Position numbers and translations under genes: made by a program
The notes under the pieces: model-generated
Told to the model about the DNA's origin: nothing
Databases searched by the model: none
What the model saw: the letters and a program-made list of their open reading frames with translations, nothing else
Part shown: in pieces, positions 37,090-46,619 of the stretch
Layout: every line of letters begins with the position of its first letter
How positions within the stretch are numbered: the stretch's first letter is position 1
NCBI RefSeq assembly: GCF_017354985.1
Contig: NZ_CP071501.1
Coordinates: 949,501 to 1,013,500 of the forward strand
DNA length: 64,000 nt
Direction: 5' to 3'
Source: Shewanella cyperi
Lineage (GTDB): Bacteria > Pseudomonadota > Gammaproteobacteria > Enterobacterales > Shewanellaceae

Positions 37090-38046
37090 TCAGTCGGCCA
37101 ACTTGGCCTTGAGCATGTCTTCGAGCTTGCCCTGATCTATGGCGAAGTTACGGATCCCTTCGGCCAGCTTGTCGACGGCCATGGCATCCTGGTTAAACTC
37201 CCAGCGGAACTGGGCTTCGGTCAGGGGATCAGCTGGTTGTTCAATGCTGGTGGCGGCGGACAGTTTGCGCACCACTGGGGTGTTGCTGTTGGCCAGTTCT
37301 TCCAGCAATGAGGGGCCAATGGTCAGACGATCGCAGCCCGCCAATTCGATGATTTCGCCGGTATTGCGGAAGCTGGCCCCCATCACCACGGTGTCGTAAC
37401 CATGGCGCTTGTAATAGTTGTAGATCTCGGTCACCGAGACCACGCCCGGATCTTCGGCGGCGCTGTAGTCCTTACCTGTGCTCTTTTTGTACCAATCAAG
37501 GATGCGACCGACGAAGGGAGAGATTAAAAATACCCCGGCCTCGGCACAGGCGCGGGCCTGGGCGAAGCTGAACAACAGGGTCAGGTTGCAGTTGATGCCT
37601 TCCTGCTCCAGTTCCTTGGCAGCACAGATACCTTCCCAGGTGGAGGCCAGCTTGATCAGGATCCGTGACTTGTCTATGCCGGCATCCTGATAAAGCTTAA
37701 TCAGCTTATGGGCCTTGGCGATGGAGCCTTGTTTGTCAAAGGATAGTCTGGCATCCACTTCGGTGGAGATACGGCCCGGAACCAGTTTCAGGATTTCCAG
37801 ACCGATATTGACCGCCAATTTGTCACCGGCATCTTCAATTTGTTGTTCCAAATCATCGCTTTGTGCCTGCGCCCAGGCCACGGCATCGTCAATCAGGGGA
37901 GCATATTCAGGGATCTGGGCTGCCTTGAGGATAAGCGATGGGTTGGTAGTGGCATCTTCGGGTTGATAACGTTTTATCGCCTCAATATCACCTGTGTCCG
38001 CCACTATGGTAGTCAGTGACTTCAATTGCGCTAAGGTATTCGCCAT
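37090..38046 (-). CDS. tal: Transaldolase (TalB type)
   Basis: Transfers a dihydroxyacetone unit in the non-oxidative pentose phosphate pathway. The ATG at 38046 gives [20 protein letters not shown], the conserved start, with AAGGAT upstream; a longer frame adds 21 unconserved residues. The 318 residues contain [12 protein letters not shown], the Schiff-base lysine in [38 protein letters not shown] and [18 protein letters not shown]. It is the first gene of tal-pgi. Confidence 0.97.
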   Translation of the reverse strand: MANTLAQLKSLTTIVADTGDIEAIKRYQPEDATTNPSLILKAAQIPEYAPLIDDAVAWAQAQSDDLEQQIEDAGDKLAVNIGLEILKLVPGRISTEVDARLSFDKQGSIAKAHKLIKLYQDAGIDKSRILIKLASTWEGICAAKELEQEGINCNLTLLFSFAQARACAEAGVFLISPFVGRILDWYKKSTGKDYSAAEDPGVVSVTEIYNYYKRHGYDTVVMGASFRNTGEIIELAGCDRLTIGPSLLEELANSNTPVVRKLSAATSIEQPADPLTEAQFRWEFNQDAMAVDKLAEGIRNFAIDQGKLEDMLKAKLAD

Positions 38047-38186
38047 GGATCTTATCCTTCTCAATGGGCCCGTTGGCCGCAGAACTTCGCTCCTGATATT
38101 AGAAGCCATTTGAGTCTGATTTCCAACCGTTCATGAAAAAAAATTACCAAATTGAACTGAGTGTTTCAGCCTGCACATGCCAGTGA

Positions 38187-38218
38187 TGAAAAAGCCACTG
38201 CAGGCAGTGGCTTTTAAT
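38187..38218 (-). terminator. Terminator after the OmpA-family gene
   Basis: AAAAGCCACTGC (38190-38201) and GCAGTGGCTTTT (38204-38215); on the minus strand the stem is followed by a T run. Confidence 0.88.
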
Positions 38219-38232
38219 CTAGACGATCTTTG

Positions 38233-39348
38233 TTACTTCAGTACTGCAACTTTCTCAGAACCTGTCACCACGGCTTCCACCCGACGGTTGGCGGCGTGGG
38301 CTTCGTCGCTGTTGCCATCCATCACCGGCATGGTAATACCATAACCTTTGGCGGAGACTCTTGAAGCTGCGATACCATACTTTTCAACCAGCACCTTGGC
38401 AGTAGCCTGGGCGCGCTTGTCAGACAGCTTGAGGTTGTAGTCGGGATTGCCCACGTTGGAGGCATGGCCGCCAATCTCAACGGTAGAACCTGGATGTTGG
38501 TTCATGTAGTTGGCCAATTTTTCGATATCAGCATAAGAATTTGGGTTGATGACCGAAGAATTGTTGGCAAAACGCAGTGAACCCAAGGTATAGGTGCTGA
38601 CATCATCTTTGTAGATGGTGCAGCCTTTGCTGTCGACCTTGTGATTGGATGGGGTTGCCGGACATTGGTCCTGCTCATCAAATACGCCGTCCATATCACT
38701 GTCTTTGGGCTCTTCCTTCACCATGGGCACAGGAGCCGGTGCCGGCGCTGCCTTCTTGGACTCGCCGAAACGGTAGCTCAGTTCCAGGCCCCAGTAATTG
38801 CTTTCCATTTCCAGGGTATTGAAGGCGTCGTCATCCAGATTTTCATAGCGGCGGTATTTGGCTTGCAGTTTCAGATTCTCGGTCAGTTGATAACCGACAC
38901 CTGCGCCAATATAGGGGGCTATGCCACTGTCGCTGTAGTACTGACCACCGCCATCTTTGTTGTTGTACAGCAGGTAATCCATGGCACCGGCTTCGGCTGA
39001 CAGACTCCACTTTTCGGCGATGGGGAAAAAGGCCACCAAGCCCAGGCTCAGGCCTCGGGCGCCGACATCGTTGAGCACGTTGCTGTAATCGACCCATTCG
39101 GCGCGGCCCAGATCGCGATAGCCCAGTTCAACACCGAAATGTTCATTAAACAGGAAACCACCAAACACATCCCAGGCATAAGGATCATCTTCACCACAGG
39201 TCATCATGGTTTTCTGATCGCAATTGGGTTCGTAGTTGTTGATACCTAAACCTGCGCCCGCATACCAGGGGCTGAGGCCGTCTGCTGCATTGGCAGCGAA
39301 GGGCAGTGCCGATACCAGCAGTAATGCTTTCAAAGAATTGTTCATCAT
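38233..39348 (-). CDS. OmpA-family outer-membrane protein
   Basis: Links the outer membrane to peptidoglycan. The 371 residues comprise a signal peptide (cleavage probably after PFAANA, residue 21), an eight-stranded OmpA-type beta-barrel (about 25-195; PWYAGAGLGINNYE, GVELGYRDLGRAEW, YWGLELSYRFGES), a Pro/Ala-rich hinge with a thrombospondin type 3-like DSDMDGVFDEQDQCP Ca-binding stretch, and a C-terminal OmpA peptidoglycan-binding domain (VEIGGHASNVGNPDYNLKLS, RVSAKGYG, AANRRVEAVV). An ATG one codon downstream of the first is equally possible. Confidence 0.93.
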   Translation of the reverse strand: MMNNSLKALLLVSALPFAANAADGLSPWYAGAGLGINNYEPNCDQKTMMTCGEDDPYAWDVFGGFLFNEHFGVELGYRDLGRAEWVDYSNVLNDVGARGLSLGLVAFFPIAEKWSLSAEAGAMDYLLYNNKDGGGQYYSDSGIAPYIGAGVGYQLTENLKLQAKYRRYENLDDDAFNTLEMESNYWGLELSYRFGESKKAAPAPAPVPMVKEEPKDSDMDGVFDEQDQCPATPSNHKVDSKGCTIYKDDVSTYTLGSLRFANNSSVINPNSYADIEKLANYMNQHPGSTVEIGGHASNVGNPDYNLKLSDKRAQATAKVLVEKYGIAASRVSAKGYGITMPVMDGNSDEAHAANRRVEAVVTGSEKVAVLK

Positions 39349-39510
39349 TAATCTCCAAGTCCATTATTGTGTGACTGTGCCAGTATGCTCGGTGAGCACG
39401 GTCCGCACTTGTGCTGGCGCTTTCCTGATATTATTAGCGGACCCTGAATATTATCGCTGCCAGACGGGCTTTGCGCCATATAGTGCGGAGCAAATTTATG
39501 ATTATCATAA

Positions 39511-39538
39511 AAAAAGCACCCATTTGGGTGCTTTTTTA
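39511..39538 (-). terminator. Terminator after xfp
   Basis: AAAAAGCACCCA (39511-39522) and TGGGTGCTTTTT (39525-39536); T-rich on both strands' 3' sides. Confidence 0.9.
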
Positions 39539-39566
39539 CTAACGGCGTTTACCACATGTTAACAAC

Positions 39567-41933
39567 TCAGCGGGTCCAGACCCAGTTTTCGATGTAGCTG
39601 GGGTCCACGCCATTGGCCTTGATGTAGTTCTTATGGTCTACCAAGCGCTGCAACATATCAGTGGTGATGGCCACGTGTTGGGTTTCATCAATCACACCTT
39701 GCTGGAACAGTTTGTAGGCCATATCTATCACCAGGTGATAACGGGAGGTACCGTTACGCACGCCCATGTCGAATGGAGTGGTGGTAGAACCTTCTTCTTC
39801 GTAGCCTTTGATGCGGAATCGACGACTGCCCTTGTAATCAAAGATCAGTTTCTTGATGGTATTGGGGTAGCCATGGTAGTTGAACACCACACCCTTATCT
39901 TTGGTGAAGATCTCATCCATCATCCATGGCTTTTCCTGGAACTTGCGGCTGCCAAGACCATTGGAGTTGAGTTCCGACACGCTGACAAAGCGGATCCTGA
40001 CCCTTGGCAGCAGCTCGCGGATAAGTACCAGCGAGGCCATACATTCCTGAGTAACATAGTCACCACAGCCTGCCAGCACCACGTCCGGATTATCATCGGA
40101 GGCGAAGTCCCACACCATGATGCCGTCTTTTGCCTGCTTGCGGGCTTCATCCAGGGTCAGCCATTGTGGCAGATCTTTCTTGCCTGCAACCAGAATGTTG
40201 AGCTTGTCACGGTCGCCAAAGGCACGCTCGGTATAAACCAGGGTGCTGTTGGCATCGGCCGGCAGATAGGCCGAGATAATCTCAGGGTGTTTCTCCAGCA
40301 TGGCGCCCAGGAAGGACGGATTCTGGTGCGAGTAACCGTTGTGATCCTGACGCTCCAGCAGAGATGACAGCACCACGTTGCACGATGGCAGCGGCTTGCG
40401 GAAATGTACTCCTTGGCTGGCATAGACATACTTACAGTATTGGTCGGCCATGGAAGACACCACCTGAGAGAAGGCCTCATAGGTTGGGAACATGCCGTGA
40501 CGACCTGTGACTGTGTAGCCGTGCATCATACCGAACAGCAGGTTCTCCGACAGCAGTTCCATCACCCGACCATCACGGGTCATGTCAACGTCCCAGCTTT
40601 CGATGGGCCATTGCCAGGCTCGATCTGTCTCTTCGAATACCGCCTGCAACTGGTTGGAGTAGGTTTCGTCGGGGCTGAATATCCGCAGGTTGCGTTGATC
40701 GCGGTTCAGTTTGAAGGCATCGCGCATCCACTCGCCCATCTTGTTCATGGAGAAACCGCGATGTCCTCTTGGTACTTCAGGACCATAGGCCAGTTTGGTC
40801 AGATCCGGGGTGGACAGGGCGCGCACCATTTCACCACCGTAGGACAGTTTCTGGCGACCGCAGCTCAATTCTTTGGGCGGGATCAGTGACTGAATGTCCT
40901 TGTCGAAGATCAGCTCACCCTGTTCATTCATATGGTACAGGTCGCTGAAACCGTAACTTGCCAGCCACTTGTCCAAGGCTTCCAGATGCCCCTTGTCGGT
41001 GGCGCATTTATTGACAATGACCTGGTGAGATTCGCAGTTGCCTTCCAGCTTTTTGCCCTTGTCTTCGGCAACGCCGGTCCAGCCCTTGGCGGTACGCATC
41101 AGGATCACCGGCCAGCGGGGTTTGCACACGTCTTCGCCATTGCGGGCGCGGGTCTGAATGTCATTGATCATGGCATAGGCTTGATCCATGGCGTTGACCA
41201 TTTGTACATAGACGTCTTCTTGGCCCTGGTCATCCACTATGATGGGGAAATAGCCCAGGCCACGGAATTCCAAATCCAGTTCTTCGTGACTCATGCGACC
41301 CATGCGGGTTGGACCGGAGATCTTGTAGCCGTTGATATGTACAATTGGCAGCACCGCGCCGTTGGTGGCCGGATTGACCAGGCGGTTGGCGTACCAGGAT
41401 GCCGCCAGTGGGCCGGTTTCCGATTCACCGTCGCCGATCAGTACAGTGGCAATCAAATCCGGATTATCAAGCACAGCACCCCAACCCACTGACAGGGAAT
41501 ACCCCAGCTCACCACCTTCAAGGATTTGTCCGGGAGCTTCCGGATTGGCATGGGATGGATAACCATAGGCTGCTGAAAATTTCTTACAAATGTCTTCGAT
41601 GCCGGTTTCATTATAAGGAATGGTTTCCGGATAGAAGTGGCTCAGTGAACCTTCAATGAACAGGTTGGCCTGAACAGCGGGGAAACCGTGGCCTGGGCCG
41701 ACGAGATAAAGGAACGGACGCTTGTGTTTGACAATGAGGCGGTTAACGTTGGCGTATACAAAGTTAATCCCTGGACAGGTACCCCAGTGTCCAAGCAGTC
41801 TGGGCTTGATATCACTGTGGGCCAATGGACGTTTATGCAAAACGTTTTGTTTAAGATAAATCTGTGACGTGGCCAGGAAGTTGGTGGCACGCACATATTT
41901 TTTCAGGGCGGTAATCTCATGCTGCTGTGTCAT
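39567..41933 (-). CDS. xfp: Xylulose-5-phosphate / fructose-6-phosphate phosphoketolase
   Basis: Thiamine-diphosphate enzyme that cleaves xylulose 5-phosphate or fructose 6-phosphate with phosphate into acetyl phosphate plus glyceraldehyde 3-phosphate or erythrose 4-phosphate. The ATG at 41933 follows GAGG; an earlier start adds 7 residues. The 788 residues match the family: LGHWGTCPGINFVYANVNRL, YLVGPGHGFPAVQANLFIEG, the ThDP motif starting IGDGESETGPLAASW, HINGYKISGPT, and a C-terminal YHGYPNTIKKLIFDYKG. No pta, ackA or acs is adjacent, so the fate of acetyl phosphate is unseen here. The neighbours tal and pgi handle its substrates. Confidence 0.96.
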   Translation of the reverse strand: MTQQHEITALKKYVRATNFLATSQIYLKQNVLHKRPLAHSDIKPRLLGHWGTCPGINFVYANVNRLIVKHKRPFLYLVGPGHGFPAVQANLFIEGSLSHFYPETIPYNETGIEDICKKFSAAYGYPSHANPEAPGQILEGGELGYSLSVGWGAVLDNPDLIATVLIGDGESETGPLAASWYANRLVNPATNGAVLPIVHINGYKISGPTRMGRMSHEELDLEFRGLGYFPIIVDDQGQEDVYVQMVNAMDQAYAMINDIQTRARNGEDVCKPRWPVILMRTAKGWTGVAEDKGKKLEGNCESHQVIVNKCATDKGHLEALDKWLASYGFSDLYHMNEQGELIFDKDIQSLIPPKELSCGRQKLSYGGEMVRALSTPDLTKLAYGPEVPRGHRGFSMNKMGEWMRDAFKLNRDQRNLRIFSPDETYSNQLQAVFEETDRAWQWPIESWDVDMTRDGRVMELLSENLLFGMMHGYTVTGRHGMFPTYEAFSQVVSSMADQYCKYVYASQGVHFRKPLPSCNVVLSSLLERQDHNGYSHQNPSFLGAMLEKHPEIISAYLPADANSTLVYTERAFGDRDKLNILVAGKKDLPQWLTLDEARKQAKDGIMVWDFASDDNPDVVLAGCGDYVTQECMASLVLIRELLPRVRIRFVSVSELNSNGLGSRKFQEKPWMMDEIFTKDKGVVFNYHGYPNTIKKLIFDYKGSRRFRIKGYEEEGSTTTPFDMGVRNGTSRYHLVIDMAYKLFQQGVIDETQHVAITTDMLQRLVDHKNYIKANGVDPSYIENWVWTR

Positions 41934-42329
41934 GGTAAGCCTCTTACTGCACAAAGATGATTAAAGTGAACTGGATTGCTTGGCGGTAACTATAGTTGTA
42001 ATTAAATTACAAAAACGTGCCCTACCTCCAATTTTACTCAGAATAATTGTCTGCTTGTGTTTGGTTGCCTGGTTGTAAAGATTGTGTTTTGCAGTATTTA
42101 ACAGTAGTTATCCGGTGGATTTTTGCCTGCCTCAGTCGATGCTGTGGCATTTAACTGTGAGCTTGATCACAAGGTGATTTTCCAATACTGTGCTACTTTG
42201 CAGCGCCCGGCGCGCCCATGGTTGAACGCCAGGTCTTTATCAGTCCTGTACAACAATAGATAAGCTGTTCAGCCTGTCATTCATCGGCCCTTTGAGACCG
42301 GTGTTTTCATTGGAAAGAAGCAGAATCCC
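41934..42329. other. 396-base intergenic region, xfp to agcS
   Basis: Divergent promoter region for xfp (minus) and the symporter gene (plus). It holds a near-perfect CRP site at 42156-42171 and an extended -10 at 42191-42199. The rest is AT-rich, without another open frame or repeat that I can support. Confidence 0.65.
42156..42171 (+). promoter_or_regulatory. CRP (cAMP receptor protein) binding site
   Basis: TGTGAGCTTGATCACA matches the consensus TGTGA-N6-TCACA exactly in both half-sites. An extended -10 (TGC then TACTTT) lies at 42191-42199; the implied start near 42205 would put the site centre at about -41.5, the geometry of a class II CRP-activated promoter reading toward the symporter gene. 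Confidence 0.75.
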
Positions 42330-43775
42330 ATGTTAGAAACCATAGTGAATTTTTTGAACGCTCTGTTGTGGGGCAAATTATTGGTGTACGGCCTGGTTGG
42401 TGCGGGCTTGTATTTCACCGTCAGACTGGCTTTCATTCAGCTCACCCATTTTCGCCATGGGATCAAGGTATTGACCATCAGTCGCCAGGGCGGTAACAGC
42501 GGCTTGTCATCATTTCAGGTGTTTTGCACCAGCATGGCCGCGAGAGTTGGTGCAGGTAATATGGCCGGTGTTGCCGTTGCCATTGGGACTGCGGGCCCTG
42601 GTGCCGTGTTTTGGATGTGGGCCATTGCCGTTCTGGGTATGGCAACGGCGATGATAGAGTCCACCCTGGCGCAGGTATATAAGGTTAGGGACGAGGATGG
42701 ACAATTCCGCGGTGGCCCTTCCTATTATATGGAAAAGGGACTTGGACAGCGTTGGATGGGCGTGCTGTTTTCCTTGTTTCTGATCCTGGCCTTTGGCTTG
42801 GTCTTCAATGCGGTACAGGCCAATACCATCAGCGGTGCCATGGAGCAGGTGTTCGGTGTTGATCCCCTTTATGTTGGCAGCCTGACAGTGCTGGCCAGCG
42901 CCTTTGTCATCATGGGCGGGCTGCGCAAGGTGGCCAGAGTGTCTGAGATCATTGTGCCTTTTATGGCCCTGGCATACATAGCCATTGCACTGGTTGTGGT
43001 TTTCTCCAATCTGGAGAAGTTGCCGGAAGTGATTGAGTTAGTTATCAAGAGCGCTTTTGGTTGGCAGGAGGCGGTCGCCGGTGGTGTGGCTTACAGCGTG
43101 GCTCAGGCCATGCAGGCCGGGATCGCCCGGGGACTGTTTTCCAACGAAGCCGGTATGGGCAGCGCCGCCAACGTGGCCGCCAGTGCCACACCAAACCCCA
43201 ACCATCCCGCATCCCAGGGCTTTGTTCAGATGATGGGCGTGTTTTTCGACACTATTGTTATCTGCACAGCCACTGCTGCCATCATTTTGCTCGCCGGTGA
43301 TATGGGTGGCGATGGCGACGGTATCAAGCTGACAATAGACGCGCTTACCAGTCATGTGGGAGCCTGGGGTGCCACCTTTATTGCCGGTGCCATACTGCTG
43401 TTTTGCTTCACCTCCATCATTGCCAACTACTCCTACGCTGAAACCAACGTCATGTTCCTTAACGGCAACAGCAAAAAGGGCCTGCTGTCGTTTCGTATGC
43501 TGGTGTTGGGCATGGTGATGTTCGGCTCCCTGGCGAAGATTTCTCTGGTGTGGGATCTGGCGGATGTGTCCATGGGCCTGATGGCAATAGTCAATATTGT
43601 CGCCCTGGTGATGTTGTCGGGACTGGCTATTCGGGTGATTAACGATTATCGCCAGCAACTGGCCAATGGCGACATGCCGGTGTTCGATCGCCGTAAGTTC
43701 CCCGAACTGGAAGGACAGCTGGGCGAGGGGGTCTGGACTGATGCACCCAAGAGCTCAGTTGCCGATCCAGCCTGA
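42330..43775 (+). CDS. Alanine/glycine:cation symporter (AGCS family)
   Basis: Sodium-coupled uptake of alanine or glycine across the inner membrane. The 481 residues have about ten membrane segments and the AGCS signatures SSFQVFCTSMAARVGAGNMA, GPGAVFWMWAIAVLGMATA, RGGPSYYMEKGLGQRW and ARGLFSNEAGMGSAANVAA. It is preceded by a CRP site, suggesting activation when preferred carbon is scarce, and followed by a terminator. Substrate choice within the family is inferred. Confidence 0.93.
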   Translation: MLETIVNFLNALLWGKLLVYGLVGAGLYFTVRLAFIQLTHFRHGIKVLTISRQGGNSGLSSFQVFCTSMAARVGAGNMAGVAVAIGTAGPGAVFWMWAIAVLGMATAMIESTLAQVYKVRDEDGQFRGGPSYYMEKGLGQRWMGVLFSLFLILAFGLVFNAVQANTISGAMEQVFGVDPLYVGSLTVLASAFVIMGGLRKVARVSEIIVPFMALAYIAIALVVVFSNLEKLPEVIELVIKSAFGWQEAVAGGVAYSVAQAMQAGIARGLFSNEAGMGSAANVAASATPNPNHPASQGFVQMMGVFFDTIVICTATAAIILLAGDMGGDGDGIKLTIDALTSHVGAWGATFIAGAILLFCFTSIIANYSYAETNVMFLNGNSKKGLLSFRMLVLGMVMFGSLAKISLVWDLADVSMGLMAIVNIVALVMLSGLAIRVINDYRQQLANGDMPVFDRRKFPELEGQLGEGVWTDAPKSSVADPA

Positions 43776-43799
43776 TTAGGCGATTGTCCCAATCTAATC

Positions 43800-43827
43800 A
43801 ACCACGCTTTCGGGCGTGGTTTTTTCA
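43800..43827 (+). terminator. Terminator after the symporter gene
   Basis: AACCACGC (43800-43807) and GCGTGGTT (43814-43821) with a 6-base loop and a T run. Confidence 0.9.
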
Positions 43828-43875
43828 TCTCGCGTCAGTATCATAATGGCTACGCAGCCAATAAGAGAGAAAACC

Positions 43876-44649
43876 ATGCTTGTCCTTGTATCTCCAGCCA
43901 AAACCCTGGATTACGACAATCCGGCCACTACATCCAGGTACAGTTTGCCCGAACTGCTGGATCACAGTCAGGAACTGATCGAGGTCTGTCGTACTCTGAC
44001 ACCCGCCGATATTGCCAGTTTGATGAAGGTCAGCGACAAGATTGCCGGATTGAATGCGGCCCGATTTGCCAGTTGGAGTCGGGACTTTACGCCGGAGAAT
44101 GCCAAGCAGGCGCTGTTCGCCTTTCGTGGGGATGTTTATACGGGCCTGGACGCCGACACTCTGACCGATGCCGAATTGGATTATGCCCAGCAGCATCTGC
44201 GTATCCTTTCCGGGCTGTATGGGGTACTCAAACCCTTGGATCTGATGCAGGCCTATCGTCTGGAAATGGGCAAGCCCCTGGCCAATGGACGTGGGAAAAA
44301 TCTCTATGAGTTCTGGGGCGATATCATCACGGATAAGATCAATGAACAGCTTGCAGCTCAGGGCGATGATATTGTGATTAACCTGGCATCAAACGAATAC
44401 TTTAAGTCGGTTAAACCCAAGCGGCTGAATGGCACCCTGGTGACGCCTGTGTTCAAGGATGGCAAGAACGGTCAGTACAAGGTCATCAGCTTTTTTGCCA
44501 AGCGGGCCCGCGGCATGATGACCCGTTTTATTTTGCAGCAAAAACCGCAACAGATAGCCGATCTGCGCTGTTTCAATAGCGGTGGTTATTATTACTGTGA
44601 AGCCCAGTCCAGCGAGTTTGAGCCCGTATTCCTGCGGGAAGAGCAATAA
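43876..44649 (+). CDS. yaaA: Peroxide stress protein YaaA (UPF0246)
   Basis: In E. coli YaaA is induced by OxyR and lowers free iron during peroxide stress. The ATG at 43876 gives [16 protein letters not shown], the conserved start; a longer frame adds 20 residues from the terminator region. The 257 residues contain [53 protein letters not shown] and [15 protein letters not shown]. No OxyR site was identified. Confidence 0.95.
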   Translation: MLVLVSPAKTLDYDNPATTSRYSLPELLDHSQELIEVCRTLTPADIASLMKVSDKIAGLNAARFASWSRDFTPENAKQALFAFRGDVYTGLDADTLTDAELDYAQQHLRILSGLYGVLKPLDLMQAYRLEMGKPLANGRGKNLYEFWGDIITDKINEQLAAQGDDIVINLASNEYFKSVKPKRLNGTLVTPVFKDGKNGQYKVISFFAKRARGMMTRFILQQKPQQIADLRCFNSGGYYYCEAQSSEFEPVFLREEQ

Positions 44650-44665
44650 GCTTCCTGGCACGGAC

Positions 44666-44698
44666 AAAAAAAGCGCTGCATTGGCAGCGCTTTTTTGT
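44666..44698. terminator. Bidirectional terminator, yaaA / peptidase
   Basis: AAAAAAGCGCTGC (44667-44679) and GCAGCGCTTTTTT (44684-44696) with a short loop, between convergent genes. Confidence 0.93.
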
Positions 44699-44731
44699 GT
44701 CAGCGTGGGCCTGATTTAATTCTGTGCCACT

Positions 44732-46138
44732 TTATTTTTTGGTTACCGGAATTGGCCGCAATTCAATGTCTGAATTGGCCATCAGATAGGCAAACTGGGC
44801 GTATGCCGCCACATTCTGGGCCAGGGCCTTGGGATTTATTTTGTCCAGAGTATCGTTTGGCGTGTGGTGGAAATCGAAATAATCGATGCCATTCTGCCGC
44901 AGAGATGCTACCGGTACGCCCAGTTCCGGCAGCATTGACACGTCAGGCCCTCCAGAGGCCTGATTATTACCGGCGGCCACGCCAATCTTAGCCATGTCGG
45001 CACTGAGCTCAAGCAGCTGTGGCAACGCCTTGTCATTGACTTTCCAGTCCAACTGGTAAATCCTGCCGGCGCCAAAGTCTGATTCTGCGGCAATATAGTG
45101 TTTGTCCATTTCAGCGGCATGGGCCTTTGCATAGGCTTTCCCACCGATCAATCCCAACTCTTCTGCGGCGTAAAGTACCACCCGTACGGTTCGGGCCGGT
45201 TTCCGGGGCAGCTCCTGAATAAGTTTGCCGGCAGCGGTCACAATGGCGACGCCTGCACCATCGTCAATTGCACCGGTTCCTTCATCCCAGGAATCCAAAT
45301 GGGCGCCAATCAGTACGATTTCATCGGCCTTGCTGCTGCCGGTTACCTCGGCAATGACATTGTAGGATGTGGCTTGCCCTTGGGATTGCGGGGACAATTT
45401 AAGCGACAACACCACCTTGGGGTCGCGCTTCAGCATGGCGTCAATCAAATCCGCGTCCGGATTTGATATGGCCGCGGCAGGAATTTTGTTGACCCCGTCC
45501 TGATAACGCATCATGCCTGTATGGGCCATGCGATCCGAATCCGTGCCTATGGAACGGATAATGACTGCCAAGGCACCTTTCTCTGCTGCGGCGACAGCAC
45601 CTTGGGAGCGTCCGGGGACGGATTTACCATAGCCGGCGCCTGTCTTGGCTCTTTCGGTTTTATGGTCAATAAAGACTATCTTGCCCTGGACCTGCGCCAA
45701 GTCTGCCGCTTTAAGCTCATCCAGGTTGGCAAAGCGAATGATCTCGGCTTCGATACCTTGTTCTGGGGTTGCCACGCTGCCACCCAGAGCCGTGATCACC
45801 AATTTTTGAGGGAAAGGGAAGGTAATATTTGCCTGGGCATCACCACGTAGCCACACGGGCACCATGACGGGCTCCTTGTAGACGCGGTCAAACCCCAGCT
45901 GCTTGAGTTTTGTCTCGGCCCAGGCCACTGCGCGGGTATCGGCTTCTGAGCCCGGTAGTCTCGGGCCCACTTCCACTGTCAGTGACTCGACTATGTCATA
46001 GCCTAAAGAAGATGCCTGGGCCTGCTCGGCTAATTGACTGGCAAGTTGTTGAATCGAGTCTTCTGCTCGCACCAGATGGCTGAAAGAGAGGGCGGTGACA
46101 ATGGCACTGGCAAGCAAGTGACGGGATAGGGATTTCAT
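44732..46138 (-). CDS. Exported M28-family zinc aminopeptidase
   Basis: The 468 residues have a signal peptide (cleavage probably after SHLVRA, residue 25), a protease-associated-type insert in the middle, and an M28 catalytic domain. Zinc and catalytic residues appear in LIGAHLDSWDEGTGAIDDGA (His and Asp), LYAAEELGLIGGKAYAK (Glu-Glu) and YFDFHHTPNDTLDKI (His). M28 members cleave N-terminal residues or dipeptides from peptides in the periplasm or medium. The gene is divergent from an ArsR-family regulator, with 134 bases shared between their starts. Confidence 0.92.
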   Translation of the reverse strand: MKSLSRHLLASAIVTALSFSHLVRAEDSIQQLASQLAEQAQASSLGYDIVESLTVEVGPRLPGSEADTRAVAWAETKLKQLGFDRVYKEPVMVPVWLRGDAQANITFPFPQKLVITALGGSVATPEQGIEAEIIRFANLDELKAADLAQVQGKIVFIDHKTERAKTGAGYGKSVPGRSQGAVAAAEKGALAVIIRSIGTDSDRMAHTGMMRYQDGVNKIPAAAISNPDADLIDAMLKRDPKVVLSLKLSPQSQGQATSYNVIAEVTGSSKADEIVLIGAHLDSWDEGTGAIDDGAGVAIVTAAGKLIQELPRKPARTVRVVLYAAEELGLIGGKAYAKAHAAEMDKHYIAAESDFGAGRIYQLDWKVNDKALPQLLELSADMAKIGVAAGNNQASGGPDVSMLPELGVPVASLRQNGIDYFDFHHTPNDTLDKINPKALAQNVAAYAQFAYLMANSDIELRPIPVTKK

Positions 46139-46272
46139 GGGTTTCCTCTGTTTTTATAAGCTAGGTCGCATTTTGGAGAACAATCTAGCAAAAAGTGTGC
46201 TTTATGTCCCGACTCTATCCGTAAGGCAACGCTATATTAGGCAGGGGTTAGTATTAGGAGAACCTGCTGGTA

Positions 46273-46569
46273 ATGAACATAGAATTGATGCAGCAGCGAG
46301 CTGATAACGCGGTTGTGCTGCTAAAAGCACTCGCCAATGAAAGACGGTTGTTTATTCTTTGCCATCTGCTCAATGAAGGGGAGATGTGCGTCGGGGAAAT
46401 GAACAAGAAACTTGGATTGAGTCAATCGGCGCTTTCCCAGCATCTGGCTTGGCTGAGAAAAGACAATCTGGTGACAACCCGCAAAGAGGCGCAGACGGTA
46501 TTTTATTCACTTAAGAGTGATGAAGTTAAAGAAATCATTCACTTGTTGAATAATATTTACTGCCATTAA
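46273..46569 (+). CDS. ArsR/SmtB-family regulator, HlyU/SqrR-like
   Basis: The 98 residues form one winged helix-turn-helix: ALANERRLFILCHLLNEGEM, recognition helix LGLSQSALSQHLAWLRKDN, wing LVTTRKEAQTVFYSL. The metal site of SmtB/ArsR (CxCxxC) is absent. Cysteines lie at 30, 39 and 97. Cys39 and Cys97 match the positions used for persulfide or disulfide sensing in HlyU, BigR and SqrR, so sulfide or redox sensing is plausible but unproven. It is divergent from the M28 peptidase gene and ended by a terminator. Confidence 0.85.
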   Translation: MNIELMQQRADNAVVLLKALANERRLFILCHLLNEGEMCVGEMNKKLGLSQSALSQHLAWLRKDNLVTTRKEAQTVFYSLKSDEVKEIIHLLNNIYCH

Positions 46570-46576
46570 GCAGAAA

Positions 46577-46608
46577 CAAAAAAACCGGCGTTAGCCGGTT
46601 TTTTTATA
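46577..46608. terminator. Bidirectional terminator, arsR-type gene / rpsT
   Basis: AAAACCGGC (46581-46589) and GCCGGTTTT (46594-46602) with a GTTA loop, A-rich and T-rich on the two sides. Confidence 0.92.
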
Positions 46609-46619
46609 AAAACGTCAAA

